Shown: positions 36,367 to 48,279 of the stretch, piece by piece
How positions within the stretch are numbered: the first letter of the stretch is position 1
Layout: each line of letters begins with the position of its first letter
Source of the DNA: Desulfosporosinus sp. I2
GTDB lineage: Bacteria; Bacillota; Desulfitobacteriia; Desulfitobacteriales; Desulfitobacteriaceae
Direction: 5' to 3'
NCBI RefSeq assembly: GCF_000960765.1
Contig: NZ_JYNH01000004.1
Coordinates: forward strand, 41,463-105,462
DNA: 64,000 nt
The notes under the pieces: model-generated
Database searches by the model: none
What the model was told of the DNA's origin: nothing
The model's input: only the letters and a program-made list of their open reading frames with translations
Position numbers and translations under genes: made by a program

Positions 36367-36852
36367 GTGGATTTAACACATTTTGATGAAGAAGGGCGCG
36401 CCCGGATGGTAGATGTCAGTGACAAAGCGGAAACGGCGCGGGTCGCGGTTGCCCAAGGTAAGGTGCTGATGAACCCAGAAACCTTCGAGCGCATTCGTTC
36501 AGGTCTTATTGCCAAAGGGGACGTTTTGGCAGTAGCGCAAGTAGCAGGAATCATGGCAGCTAAACAAACGTCACAACTGATCCCTATGTGTCATCCATTA
36601 GCGATCACTGGTGCAAAGCTTAGTTTTAAATTAGTGGAACCGGATGAAATTGATATTGAAGCTAGTGTCAAGGTTTATGGAAAAACTGGAGTAGAGATGG
36701 AAGCCCTAACAGCCGTTAGTGTTGCTGCCTTAACAATTTATGATATGTGTAAAGCCATTGATAAAACTATGACAATAAAGGACATTTATTTGGTTGAAAA
36801 GCTGGGTGGGAAAAGCGGACATTTTTCTCGAACCTTGCCCAAAATAGGATGA
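36367..36852 (+). CDS. moaC: Cyclic pyranopterin monophosphate synthase MoaC
   Basis: 161 aa, GTG start at 36367 with GGAGGG upstream, 4 bases after moaA. Converts the MoaA product to cPMP. Family blocks: [90 protein letters not shown]. All conserved segments are intact. Confidence 0.96.
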   Translation: MDLTHFDEEGRARMVDVSDKAETARVAVAQGKVLMNPETFERIRSGLIAKGDVLAVAQVAGIMAAKQTSQLIPMCHPLAITGAKLSFKLVEPDEIDIEASVKVYGKTGVEMEALTAVSVAALTIYDMCKAIDKTMTIKDIYLVEKLGGKSGHFSRTLPKIG

Positions 36853-36873
36853 GATGAAAGCGAGGACTTAAAA

Positions 36874-37311
36874 ATGGGTAAAATAGTCGCTGTTTGTACG
36901 AGTGAACGAAAAGGAATGCGCAAGAAGAATGTTGGAGAGGGGATCTTAAAAGTTAATTTTGGACTTGAAGGGGATGCGCATGGCGGGGATTGGCATCGAA
37001 TGGTCAGCTTACTGGCAATGGAAAGCATCAAGACAATGCAGGATAAAGGGTTAAAAGTAGGTCCAGGGGACTTTGCAGAAAACTTGACAACCGAAGGCTT
37101 AGAATTATTTACTCTTCCGATTGGAACTAAACTTAAAATTGGAGAAACCAGTATTGGAGAAGTGACACAGATTGGTAAAGAATGTCACACGAAGTGTGCT
37201 ATTTTTTATCAAGCTGGGGACTGTGTAATGCCGAAAGAAGGGATTTTTATCCGGCTGCTAGAGGGCGGAGCGGTTCGCGTCGGAGACAATATTGAGGTGA
37301 TCCCCACATGA
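36874..37311 (+). CDS. MOSC-domain protein
   Basis: 145 aa with the MOSC beta-strand fold (Moco sulfurase C-terminal type). Blocks: VAVCTSERKGMRKKNVGEG, EGDAHGGDWHRMVSLLA, GDFAENLTTEGLEL, GKECHTKCAIFYQAGDCVMPKEGIF with the conserved cysteine near 107. Such stand-alone MOSC proteins are commonly found in Moco operons and are thought to handle sulfur or the cofactor. Overlaps mogA by 4 bases. Confidence 0.88.
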   Translation: MGKIVAVCTSERKGMRKKNVGEGILKVNFGLEGDAHGGDWHRMVSLLAMESIKTMQDKGLKVGPGDFAENLTTEGLELFTLPIGTKLKIGETSIGEVTQIGKECHTKCAIFYQAGDCVMPKEGIFIRLLEGGAVRVGDNIEVIPT

Positions 37312-37811
37312 TCCAAGTAGGGGTAATTACAGCGAGTGACAAAGGATCGCGCGGTGAAAGGGAGGATCTATCCGGGCCAACCCTCGCTACGCTTGTTCAA
37401 GAAATCGGTGGACAGGTTGTCGAGTATGTGGTGCTCCCCGACGACCAGGGCTTGCTAGAGGATATGATGCGCCTTTGGGCAGATGAACGTAGCCTTGACT
37501 TAATCTTAACGACGGGTGGAACCGGGTTTTCGATGCGGGACGTGACGCCTGAGGCAACGTTAGCGGTAGCAGATCGTATGGTTCCAGGCATTGCTGAAGT
37601 GATGAGAATGGAAAGCCTTAAAGTTACTCCTAAAGCGATGTTAAGTAGAGCGATTGCCGTCCTTAGAAAGCGAACCTTAATTATAAATATGCCAGGTAGT
37701 CCTAAAGCGGTGCGCGAATGTTTTGCAGCCATTGCCCCAGCGCTTCCCCATGGAATTCAGATCCTCAAAGGGGAAGCCAGTGAATGTGCTACAACGTTAA
37801 AGCAGCCTTAA
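37308..37811 (+). CDS. mogA: Molybdopterin adenylyltransferase MogA/MoaB
   Basis: 167 aa. Adenylates molybdopterin before metal insertion. Contains GVITASDKGSRGEREDLSGP, the nucleotide-binding loop LILTTGGTGFSMRDVTPEAT, and LIINMPGSPKAVRECF. Stands as the last gene of the Moco operon. MogA and MoaB cannot be separated by sequence alone here. Confidence 0.92.
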   Translation: MIQVGVITASDKGSRGEREDLSGPTLATLVQEIGGQVVEYVVLPDDQGLLEDMMRLWADERSLDLILTTGGTGFSMRDVTPEATLAVADRMVPGIAEVMRMESLKVTPKAMLSRAIAVLRKRTLIINMPGSPKAVRECFAAIAPALPHGIQILKGEASECATTLKQP

Positions 37812-37874
37812 TAACCTTTAAGGTTAGTCCTCTCAATACACTTAAACTTGATCGATCAAGTATCCAGACTGAAA

Positions 37875-37912
37875 TTTAAAAGAGATTGGCAAAATTGCCA
37901 ATCTCTTTTAAA
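37875..37912 (+). terminator. Terminator after the Moco operon
   Basis: An 18-bp perfect stem, TTTAAAAGAGATTGGCAA with its complement, around a two-base loop. The 3' arm ends in TTTTAAATT. It may act in both directions. Confidence 0.85.
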
Positions 37913-37936
37913 TTAGAAGAAAGAATTAAACTTTTA

Positions 37937-38156
37937 CTATTTCTGCCATAGATTAATTTCCACTCGACTTTCTGTAATTTGAACGTAGATGACAACCCCT
38001 AAGATAAGCGAGATTCCGACAATATTACTGAGGTTAAACCATTGGAGTCATATTGGAAACCTTGACTAAAACATCCAAAACTAGGCAAACCATAATCATA
38101 CCAAACAAGTTGTAAGTCACTACACGTTTATTGCTTGGCTTGTCACCTATGTCCAT
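37937..38156 (-). pseudogene. Small membrane protein remnant
   Basis: Minus-strand frame from ATG 38156 reads MDIGDKPSNKRVVTYNLFG then a hydrophobic helix and stops after MTPMV; shifting by one base in the TTT at about 38036 continues with NIVGISLILGVVIYVQITES and ends at a TAG at 37937. Together about 72 aa with two hydrophobic helices. No clear ribosome-binding site. Family not recognised; could also be a chance frame. Confidence 0.35.
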
Positions 38157-38194
38157 TGTTTTGCGTATATTATGTTAGATTAGTGGCTAGTGAG

Positions 38195-39031
38195 GTGAAT
38201 GATTTGAAAGCCATTGCGTTTGTCGATTACGAAAATATTTGGACCAGCTTATTGGAACGAGGGTATGAATTATCGCCGGAACAGTTGGTGCAATTTTTAC
38301 AACTTTATGCAGAGCAAAATAGTATCGATTTATTGGCTATCTATCTTTACGCCAACTTCGACCGTGAAGAGTTTTGGCGAACCCAAACAACCTTTGAGAA
38401 AACAAACGTCTATACGCGCCATGTCTTCGGAAAGAATAATTACGCGAACACGGGACTACGCCGTAACGCAGCAGATTTAGAGTTAATGCTTGAGGCACAA
38501 GAAATTTTACTGACCCGAGCGTCCACCTTCGATCTTTTTTTATTGCTTACGGGTGACGGAGATTTCCTATCTCTGTTTAGAAAAGTTCGAGCTTGGGGGA
38601 AAGACGTTAAGGTAATAGGAGTAGCAGGAAGTATTCATCATGCCTTACAACCCTATTGTGAAGGAGAAGATCTTTTGCATTGGGTGCTCCATGAAAAGCA
38701 AGAAGCAGAGTATCACCCAGAGCAAGACTTGGAAAAAGGAATTCAAATTTTGGGAAATCTTCAAATTCGCTTGCCTTATGTCGCGTCCACGAAAGCGAGG
38801 GCTGCCTTGACTGAGCTTTTGGGGAGATCAATCCCCCAAGTAAAAGAGTTCATTCGATACGCTTTAAAAGAAAATATCCTTATGGAGAGAGAACACCCTG
38901 ATCAGAATTTGAAAATTGGCAAAACCAAAATTTATCTTCTTAATTTAGAAAATGATACAGTCGCGAATGCTCTAGGAACTATCCGAGAGGAAATCTCTCA
39001 GCGACAATTTAAATTGATTCAAGAGGAATAA
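38195..39031 (+). CDS. NYN-domain (PIN-like nuclease) protein
   Basis: About 278 aa from GTG 38195 (weak ribosome-binding site; an earlier frame extends to 38135 but is unlike a protein start). NYN fold: KAIAFVDYENIWTSLLERG with the first acidic residue, LRRNAADLELMLEAQE, FLLLTGDGDFLSLFRKVRAWGKDVKVIG. The C-terminal half (about 180-278) looks like a winged-helix OST-HTH-type region. Such LabA/NYN proteins are predicted RNases; target unknown. Confidence 0.82.
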   Translation: MNDLKAIAFVDYENIWTSLLERGYELSPEQLVQFLQLYAEQNSIDLLAIYLYANFDREEFWRTQTTFEKTNVYTRHVFGKNNYANTGLRRNAADLELMLEAQEILLTRASTFDLFLLLTGDGDFLSLFRKVRAWGKDVKVIGVAGSIHHALQPYCEGEDLLHWVLHEKQEAEYHPEQDLEKGIQILGNLQIRLPYVASTKARAALTELLGRSIPQVKEFIRYALKENILMEREHPDQNLKIGKTKIYLLNLENDTVANALGTIREEISQRQFKLIQEE

Positions 39032-39245
39032 TCATGCATAGAAGGGTTCAGATCTGGCAATTATAGTGTGTAGACGATATGGTAATGCGCTCCGGGGAAG
39101 GCCTTTGAACCATTATTTAAATATAAAGCCTAAAAACATGAGATATATAGAGGAAAATAAAGATAATTAAAGATAATATTATGTTTTTGGGGCCTTAAGG
39201 GGCTTGCTTTCCTGCAGCCCCTTGCATATTATTATAGATATATTG

Positions 39246-39272
39246 TTAGCACTCAATAGAGTCGAGTGCTAA
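39246..39272. promoter_or_regulatory. CIRCE operator (HrcA-binding)
   Basis: TTAGCACTC-N9-GAGTGCTAA, a perfect CIRCE inverted repeat, 40 bases before groES. It implies HrcA heat-shock repression. Confidence 0.98.
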
Positions 39273-39311
39273 CAAGTATTAAATAAAAAAACATAGGAGG
39301 GACTTTTCTTC

Positions 39312-39596
39312 ATGAACATTAAACCACTCGCGGATCGGGTCATTATTAAGGCACTCCCGATGGAAGAAAAAACAAAAAGCGGAATTATTATGCCAGATAC
39401 CGCTAAAGAAAAACCACAAGAAGGCGAAATTGTTGCCGTAGGCCCTGGCAAAATGGAAAAGGGTGTTCGTGTTGCTCTAGATGTTAAATCAGGCGATCGT
39501 GTGATTTATTCCAAATATGCTGGGACCGAAGTGAAGTATGATGGTGAAGAATACTTAATTCTAAAAGAATCCGATATTTTAGCTATTATTGGCTAG
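39312..39596 (+). CDS. groES: Co-chaperonin GroES
   Basis: 94 aa. [25 protein letters not shown] start, mobile loop, and [26 protein letters not shown] end are standard. GGAGGGAC precedes the ATG. Forms the lid of the GroEL cage; under CIRCE control together with groEL 33 bases downstream. Confidence 0.98.
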   Translation: MNIKPLADRVIIKALPMEEKTKSGIIMPDTAKEKPQEGEIVAVGPGKMEKGVRVALDVKSGDRVIYSKYAGTEVKYDGEEYLILKESDILAIIG

Positions 39597-39602
39597 TTAT
39601 AA

Positions 39603-41273
<1,671 letters not shown>

Positions 41274-41349
41274 TATTGCCCTGAAACCGTTGGTATCACT
41301 GGGCTTAGGATTGAACAACCCCTCTCTGACCACATTTAATTTTAAAAAT

Positions 41350-42411
41350 TTAGAGGCTTCTCATTAATTCGCTGAATTTTTGGGAGGCCTCTTTTTTCAT
41401 TGTCTTCGTTACGTGCAAATAAACTCTTCTGGTACTTTCATCGTCAGCATGCCCAAGACGTTCCATAATTTCTTCTAGCCCGACTTTAGCTTCCGCTAAC
41501 AAGGATGTATGAGTATGTCGAAGAGAGTGTGGTGTAAGAGCTACATCTAACTTTGCGAGTTTAAGCAGTCTAGCCATACGGTTCTCAATCTTTTTTATAT
41601 ATACCGGATATCCGTGATTCTTGTCAGTCATGGCGAAAATAAAATCTTTATCATGGTACGTGATCCCGTGTTCCATTTTGACCACATTTTGCCGCGCTTG
41701 ATGATTTTCTAATTCAGTCAAAATAACGGCATCCACATCAATTGTTCTTATGGAACTCTTTGTTTTAGGGGGAAGCAATAGGTAGTTCTTTATGTTATTT
41801 GTTGGATTATAATAAGTCTTGGTAATGTTTATTGTGTGGTCTTCGAAGTTATTATCTTTCCATTTCAGCGCACATAATTCCCCGGCTCTCATGCCTGTGT
41901 AAGCCAGGGAAGTAAAAACAACGGCGTCCATCTCTAAGCCTTTCTCGCGCGCCGTTTTTAAAAAGATGGCTAACTCTTCTTTTTCGAGGTACTTAGGGAT
42001 CTCTGTATATGCTTCGATTTCCTCAACGGTTTTTTGAGTCTTAGGGATTATTGCATATTGAGTCGGATCAACCTTTATATATCCAAGCTCCACTGCTTTC
42101 TTGAAAATCATCCGCCCAGTGCAATGAATACCTTCGAGAGTATTCTCAGCAAGCCCTTCCTTTTTTAACCTATTCAATGCGTTTTGGTACATTTTTCTCG
42201 TTATGGCCTTAACCTTATTACGAGCAAAATATGGCATAAGCCTTCCAAATTCGTGTTCTCGCACTCTGACTGTACTTACTTTAACTCTGCCAGTTCCCTG
42301 ATAGAGAGCTAACCATTCTGACGTAAAATCCTCGAAGAGTATATCCGCCTCTTTAACGTAGGCCCCTTGATCTAACTCTTGTATTAGTTTAGCTACTGCG
42401 TGCTGCGCTTC
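41350..42411 (-). pseudogene. Tyrosine recombinase (Tn916-type integrase), 5' truncated by an IS21 junction
   Basis: The uninterrupted frame from GTG 42264 gives 304 aa, but integrase-like codons continue upstream to about 42411 (EEAQHAVAKLIQELDQGAYV, DFTSEWLALY), where they run into the IS21 transposase fragment. Catalytic residues visible: Arg in AYTGMRAGELCALKW, HSLRHTH, LGHADDESTRRVYLH with the Tyr. The N-terminal arm-binding part is missing, so the element is probably dead. It lies 76 bases past groEL; no tRNA attachment site is evident. Confidence 0.85.
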
Positions 42412-43297
42412 TTCTGAAAGGGGCGATTGATCAGTTTTACAAGTTCTTCCTTTATAGATTGGTTAATCTCGTACAGGCTGAAAAACTGTCTGTTTCTGAG
42501 TACGGCAATAATTCTCCTCGAAACATTACCCACCATATTTTCGTCCGCAGCCTTATCTTTAGTCTTGTAGGCCCGTGCTGGGACTAAAGTTGTCCTGTAA
42601 TGTCGGGCCATTTCGTTATAACTTTTGTTTAATACTGGGTCTACGAGATCCGGTGTGATGACTGCCGTTTTCGTATTATCAGGAATGGTGACTTTGGGAA
42701 CTCCTCCGTAATATTCATAGGCCCTTACATGGGCATCTATCCAGTTTGAAAGTTTGGTATCGCCATAGGCATAGACAAAAGGATAGGCACTAGCAGGTAG
42801 GACGGCAACAAATATGTAGGCAGACTTGATTTCTCCGGTCTCAGGCTCTACATAAGACATGATTTGACCCGCCCAGTCAACCTGCACTTCCTCGCCCGCT
42901 TTATGCTCAATGTGCATTGTGATCTGATTATTCTTTTTAAATTTCCTGTAACGCTCACAAAATTGAGTATACATTAGTCCGTTAGGGTGTTTCTCTTTAT
43001 ATTCCTCCCAAAGTAGCATCAGTGTTACGCTTTTCTTCTTCATTTCGTAAAAACATACTCAATATCAGGTTCAGGAGGTGTATTCTTGTTTCCTACAGGC
43101 GGGTAGAGCAAAGACATTAATTGCTTGTCACTAAGCTCGATTGGCCACGTTACTCCAGCGTTCTCTGCCCGTTCAAGCACTTCTGATACTGAAGTTTTGC
43201 CGCAGTTGCAGGATTTTCCGATTTCTCGTAGGGACAGTCCTACTTCATGTTTCAACCTTAAAATCTCTCTTGCTTTCAACATCTCAAGCCTCCTCAT
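42393..43297 (-). pseudogene. IS21-family transposase IstA (inner element), frameshifted and C-terminally truncated
   Basis: Two adjacent frames: 43297-43040 with the HTH (KAREILRLKHEVGLSLREIGKSC) and 43043-42393 with the DDE core (GEEVQVDWAGQI, VPKVTIPDNTKTAV). One added A at the AAATGA junction (about 43041) would join them into FTKMKKKSVTLMLLWEEY. The protein ends abruptly at RPFQK and lacks the usual C-terminal 150-200 residues and the istB ATPase gene. Confidence 0.85.
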
Positions 43298-43358
43298 CTT
43301 TTGGCCCCCTTACTCAATCCGATTAAAGGGTACCATCTAATGAATTAACTCGACAAGG

Positions 43359-43423
43359 TGTCCGGATATGACCGAAATGCTGTCCGGATGTCACCGGAAT
43401 CGGTGTCCGGATGTTGCCGAAAT
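43359..43423. repeat. Terminal repeats of the inner IS21 element
   Basis: Three direct repeats of about 20 bases starting TGTCCGGAT at 43359, 43381 and 43404, the multiple terminal binding sites typical of IS21 ends. They interrupt the transposase gene of another IS21 element. Confidence 0.8.
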
Positions 43424-43909
43424 ACGCAACAGAGAGACTTCCGTTAATTTTCCACCGATATAGACTTTTGCCCTACCCCAGTCAACCTGGGCCTGTTCTC
43501 CCCAATCTGCGGTAAAAGGGATGAACATCTCCACATGTCCGTTCTTTTCTTTCCGGACAAATATCCTAACGGTTGACTCACCGCCAGTAAAATCGTATTC
43601 ATGAATCAAACGATCGTATATTCTCTTCGCTGTATGCCTTTGTTTAGGTGGCGCTGACTGATCTTGTTTTAGCCACTCACGGATTATTTCTTTATAAGGC
43701 TCTAAAACGGGAGAACGCTTTTCTTTGGATAGTTTATATTGTGGTATATTGGAATCTTTAAGGGCCTTACGTACAGTCTGACGAGATATTTCGAAATTTC
43801 GACTAATCTTTCGGATTGACCAACCTTCAATGTAATGCTTTTTTCTGATATACTCTTTATCGACCATCCTTAGCATGTCCTTTCCCTCTGTACGATTGTT
43901 GTCTTGCAA
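43391..43909 (-). pseudogene. IS21-family transposase IstA (outer element), interrupted
   Basis: 172 codons: HTH region (MVDKEYIRKKHYIEGWSIRK, ISRNFEISRQTVRKALKD), RHTAKRIYDRLIHEY, and the DDE start FTADWGEQAQVDWGRAKVYIGG. The last dozen codons (RISATSGHRFR) are translated terminal repeat of the inner IS21, showing that this element was hit by the other. The remainder of the gene is absent. Confidence 0.85.
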
Positions 43910-43938
43910 CTCTAATCATACAGGACTAGGCTCTTGGG

Positions 43939-43994
43939 GTGGTCAACTTTTTTGTTAGCATTTGATATTTAAGTGGTCAACTATTATGTTAGCA
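43939..43994. repeat. Terminal repeats of the outer IS21 element
   Basis: GTGGTCAACT-N4-TGTTAGCA at 43939-43960 and 43973-43994, 22-base direct repeats just upstream of the outer transposase start. They mark the element's end. Confidence 0.75.
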
Positions 43995-44979
43995 CTACTA
44001 TTGCTCGATGTTGGCTGGGTATATGCGATGTCACAAATAATGCAATTAGTTAAATAAACACAAGCAAGCTTTAAACCAAGCCCTTAATTTCCATGTAGAA
44101 TGACAAGGCATAAGAGGTAACTCAAAAGGCGTATCTGTAAAACGCCTGATGAAAATATTATTTATCTAACACCGTGGTCACGGCAAAATGACTATAGAAA
44201 ATATAGCACTATTATCGTCTCCACGCACGTGGAGACGGTGGTTTGTCTGCAAAAATTTACAGTCTAAGAGCGGCTTGTGGTGCGGGTTGCAGGCTTTGAA
44301 TTGTGTGATGGTTCAATAGGACCACCTTCGACCGACGGAACATATTCGTAGAGTTTGGTTGAGACAGTATTGCGGGTAGGGTGGACCGCGAGAACATATT
44401 GTGGATGTAAATGTTTCCATTATCGTTGGTAATTTTTGCTGGGGTATTGGCAGGGAGTCGTTTCTTGAAAAATGTTTGACGAATTTTTAATGCGTTGGTT
44501 GAGAAGATAGAAATTCTCACACCAATGCATTTTGTTTTTGAATTGAGAGGCGGGTGGGGCGATAGTGTCAATAAATGTTCGCAAAAACCATCCGAATTCC
44601 TTAAGGCAGAATAGCATTTTGTTGAACGGTAAAAACAAAAGATATAGTATGTGAAAAGCGTGAGAGTAAGAAGAGTGTCAAGGGTGATGCGAGGGATACC
44701 GCAGGCCTTCAGGCCGAGGATATGCTCGCAATCATCCAATTGACACGTGCTCTTACCAGAACGCTTGAAGACGGCAAAGTCTCTTTCACGTATAAAATAA
44801 AGTATGGTATTGTATTGTCTTTTAGTGATTTTAAGCGACAGTACCCTATTTTTTTATTTTGTATTCCGATGCAAAATATTGATAGGAAAATCTGTATTAT
44901 GGAACACCTATTTGTATTAATTATGGGACACTTTAGGGTAGAATAGTAGTGAAGATTTGCGCGGACTGGAGGGATTTAT
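43995..44979. other. Intergenic stretch with no supported gene
   Basis: No recognisable coding sequence, RNA or complete element. It contains a 20-base palindrome GTCTCCACGCACGTGGAGAC (44217-44236) and a minus-strand open frame of 160 codons (44257-44739) with no family features and no ribosome-binding site. It is probably decayed mobile DNA. Confidence 0.5.
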
Positions 44980-45290
44980 ATTAGAATCGGATATACAAGA
45001 GGAATAGAAAATAGTCGTTCATACAAGACACAAATGGACTTTCTAAATAATTCAAATGTAAAAGATTATTTCATGAGAAAAATGCCGGCAAAACACCATT
45101 AAATGAGATGATTCATTATGCTAGGTCTGGCGACATTGTTTTTGTATACAGCATAGCCTCGTTAGGGAAAAACGTTAGGAAAATCATTAGGTTTTTCATT
45201 GAAACGCAAGAGCAAACTATTGCATTATACATAAAAAGTGAAAAATTCGATTCTGCCAGTCAGCTGTTTCTGAATTATTTTAGGCCAAGT
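44980..45290 (+). pseudogene. Serine recombinase (resolvase) remnant
   Basis: After GGAGGG, an ATT-started frame reads RIGYTRGIENSRSYKTQMDFL, matching the resolvase N-terminus (RIGYARVS...). It breaks near 45095 and continues in another frame from about 45108 as MIHYARSGDIVFVYSIASLGKNVRKI, matching the LLDYLREGDTLVVWKLDRLGRSLRDL block. The catalytic serine region and C-terminal half are lost. It is an old, dead gene. Confidence 0.7.
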
Positions 45291-47069
45291 CTTTTTAAGC
45301 GATACTGTAGCAACTGTCGACTTAACACTAAATCTTCAGCTGCTTTAGCAACATTCCCTCTTGATTTCATTAAGGCAGCTATTACAATATCCTTTTCTTG
45401 ATCTTTTATTTTATTTAAAATTGTAGAAGGTGGACTAATTTGACCTTCACTTTTAAGTTCAACATGGATATTTTCAGTGTCAAATAGGCCTAAATAGCTT
45501 GGAATGTGGTTTTGGGAAATGATTGTTTCATGTGTAGCAATGATATTCATAGCACATTCAATAGTGTGTTTAAGCTGTCTGATGTTTCCTGGCCATGCAT
45601 AACGTTTAAATGCAGATATTACTTCGGGGTGGAGTCCTGTGATGTTCTTTTCTAGTGGGCTGTTCAATTCTTGAATAAAATAGTTGGAAAGTAAAACCAT
45701 GTCATCAATGCGGTCCCGTAGCGGCGGAATGAATAAATATACCACTGCCAGACGGTAAAATAAATCTGCTCTAATTTGGCCCCGTTCAATTGCTGTCGCG
45801 GGTAGTACGTTACTACTACTTATGATACGAGGATTAATCAAGATTTCCTCATTACCCCCCACTCTTCGTACCTTCTTCTCCTCTAGCACTCTAAGGATTT
45901 TAGATTGTAGAGTTAAGGGCATGGAGTTGATCTCATCAAGAAAAAGAGTTCCTCCGTTAGCTTGTTCAAAAAGACCTACACGGTTAATGGCACCTGTAAA
46001 AGCTCCTTTAACAGTGCCAAACAAAATTCCTTCAAGCAAGTTTTCAGGAATGGCAGCACAGTTTATGGCTAAAAAAGGGCCCTTGGATCGCTTGCTTTCT
46101 TCATGAATACTTTGGGCAAATAATTCCTTGCCTGTTCCTGTTTCGCCAAATAACAAAATTGGAGAGTCAGTTTTCGATGCGGACTTTGCCCAACTAATAC
46201 TTTTCTCAAATAGTGCATTTAATCCGATTAACGTATCAAAGGTAATAAGTTTTTCATTTTGCAGGCTACTAGTCTTTGAATATTTAGTAGTTAACTTTTC
46301 CTGGAGATCTAAAATTCTTTCAGCCATATGACGAAACTGTGTAAAGTCCTTCGAAATAGCGATAGAGCCAACAATTTTGTTTCCATTATGCAGGGGCATT
46401 GTACTGGTGATAACATCAATATGTTTTCCGTGTTTTGTGAAATACACTTGACGTTTATTATAAATAGGTATGCCTGTTTCAATCACATTTAGTAACATGC
46501 TAGTTGTTTTGTCCAGGTTATAGATTTCTGTAACATGTTTTCCTAGGATATCTGAGGCTTTATAGCCTTCTATTTTTTCTTCGGCAGGATTATAAAGCAA
46601 AAAGTTGCCGTTGTAATCAATGCAATGAATTCCTTCATCAATAGAATTAATTATAATCTCATAAGTTTCTTTCAAGACATTTGCTTCTTCCAATTGGCGA
46701 GTAAGTTCTGTTTGTAGGGGATCTATTTCAGAGATGTATAAAATAGTATATTCAATTAATCCTGTAGAAAAGTTGTTTTTTCGAATAATTAATCTTGTAG
46801 AGGATTATCGAGAATAATAACTAATTATATCGAAATTTAAGGATGTTAGTTCAGGGATTATTGTGGCTAAAGATAAGCCTACCAAATTCTTATCAGGATA
46901 CTCTAATAGTCCGAGTAGTTTCTGATTATGTTTAAGGATTGTGCCATGGGAACTTATTATTACAATGCCTTCATTAGAGCTCTGTAAAACACTGTCTAGA
47001 AGGGCTTCTTCTATACTAATTTTTAAATTCTTTTTTTGTAGTAAGTTATCTTTGTTACCATTTTTTCAT
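45275..47069 (-). pseudogene. Sigma-54-dependent activator (PAS-PAS-AAA-Fis), N-terminal part disrupted
   Basis: The intact frame (TTG 46693 to 45275, 472 aa) carries PAS (GIHCIDYNGNFLLYNPAEEKIEGYKASDILG), AAA+ with GETGTGKE, GAFTGA and LFLDEINSM, and a Fis-type HTH (KAAEDLVLSRQLLQYRLKRLG). Upstream, the same frame continues with a further PAS (SSNEGIVIISSHGTILKHN) but contains an in-frame TAA at 46805-46807, and the likely ATG at 47069 (with AAGGTG) needs one base removed from an A-run. RocR-like architecture; divergent from a sigma-54 promoter at 47297. Might still make a shorter activator. Confidence 0.8.
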
Positions 47070-47199
47070 AAAGTTTCACCTTACCTTATTTAATTTTAAA
47101 TAAAAGTAATTTATTGGAATAAATTTAAAATACTTAAATTTTAAGGCAATTGAAAAAATAGATTTAAATACACTATACTTGTCTCTGTAAAAAAATGCA

Positions 47200-47243
47200 A
47201 TGTAAAGTAAAGTAATAAGTTTTTACTTTACTTTACTTTACAT
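47200..47243. promoter_or_regulatory. 16-bp inverted repeat, candidate enhancer for the RocR-like activator
   Basis: ATGTAAAGTAAAGTAA (47200-47215) is perfectly complementary to 47228-47243. It lies 54 bases upstream of the -24/-12 promoter, between it and the divergent activator gene, where enhancer sites are expected. Confidence 0.6.
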
Positions 47244-47296
47244 CATTTAACTATTGATTACTAGCGAATATGTTAATCTAAGCTTCTGTTTCGAAA

Positions 47297-47311
47297 TGGC
47301 ACAATATTTGC
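47297..47311 (+). promoter_or_regulatory. Sigma-54 promoter, now separated from its operon by insertion sequences
   Basis: TGGCAC-AATAT-TTGC, a full consensus match. It points into an IS110 remnant and an intact transposase; the first plausible target gene is the racemase at 50856. Confidence 0.82.
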
Positions 47312-47406
47312 AAGCATATTTGCTTAATAGAGTTTAATCTTACCCGAAAATTGAGGGCTATTCATGAAGCAGATTTCAATAGATGGATCTCTATTAAGGT
47401 CATTAC

Positions 47407-48279
47407 TTAGCCAATACCGGGAATGGTAATGAGCGTATTAGGGAAATGCCTGATTTCTGCTTCGATCGCCTTATCGATTTTCTTTACCTGCTTCTCTAAA
47501 GCGTGGATGGTTTCGATGCTCGTGGCTAGGATAAGGTTAATGGGTTGCAATAGGCTTCCACGTAGTCGATGGGCCTTGCGGGCGGCTTCCTTCAACTCTC
47601 TGGCTTTGGCTTCCGGATCCTCAAAATGACTTCTTCCTTTCTCCATGAGGAAATCAATCAATTCATCAAGCGGTCGAGCCGCAACCTCTTCTGGAGAAAA
47701 AAACTCAAGTGTCAAGGATTCAGAAGTAGCGCCGAAAGTGTTGCTAAAAACCGCACCTTGGGCAAGAGTGCTAAACTTCAAGAACAAGTTCGTGAGGAAA
47801 TAGTTTTTCTCTCTGGAGATCATCTCAATCAGATGACAACGAAAGCGAGTGAGGCGTTGTAACGGTAAGTAGCGGAAATCGACCTGAGAGCCCTCCGGGA
47901 GCCGGCCGAAGCGTAAACGTTCGGCAATGACCCAGGCATCAATCCAGTCGTTCTTCGGAAGGTCCACATAAGCCTTCTTGAAATTAGCAACGACCTTGGG
48001 GTTAAAGGAATAAATTTGGGGCTGTAAAGGTGCTAAATAATGGTCTTCCGCTAAGAACATTTGTAATGGCCAACTGTATACGGAAGTGGCCTCTAAACCA
48101 ATAACCAGCCGGTCTTCTTTCTCTTTAGCGCAGGCTTCAGTGAGATATCGGGCAACTTGCTCACAACCAGGCTGATCATTCAAAACCCGTAGTTTTTTAA
48201 CCGGTTCATTACCCCGGTCATCTAAGATTCGCACTTTAAAATCACTAGAACTCACATCAATACCGACAAATAAACTCAA
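47407..48279 (-). pseudogene. IS110-family transposase, C-terminally truncated
   Basis: 290 aa: DEDD domain start SLFVGIDVSSSDFKVRILDDRG, GLEATSVYSWPLQMFLA, KNDWIDAWVIAERLRFG. The frame stops right after NTLITIPGIG, the beginning of the transposase_20 domain; the remaining 100 or so residues with the catalytic serine are missing. Probably inactive. Confidence 0.88.

Noticed and set aside
44217..44236. Palindrome GTCTCCACGCACGTGGAGAC resembling a type I-E CRISPR repeat
   Set aside because: Only one copy is present, with no spacer array or cas genes nearby.
44257..44739. 160-codon open frame on the minus strand
   Set aside because: No ribosome-binding site, no recognisable domain and low-complexity composition; probably chance within decayed mobile DNA.
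46805..46807. In-frame TAA in the RocR-like activator as a possible recoded codon
   Set aside because: TAA is not known to be recoded in such bacteria, and a second defect near the start codon supports simple decay.
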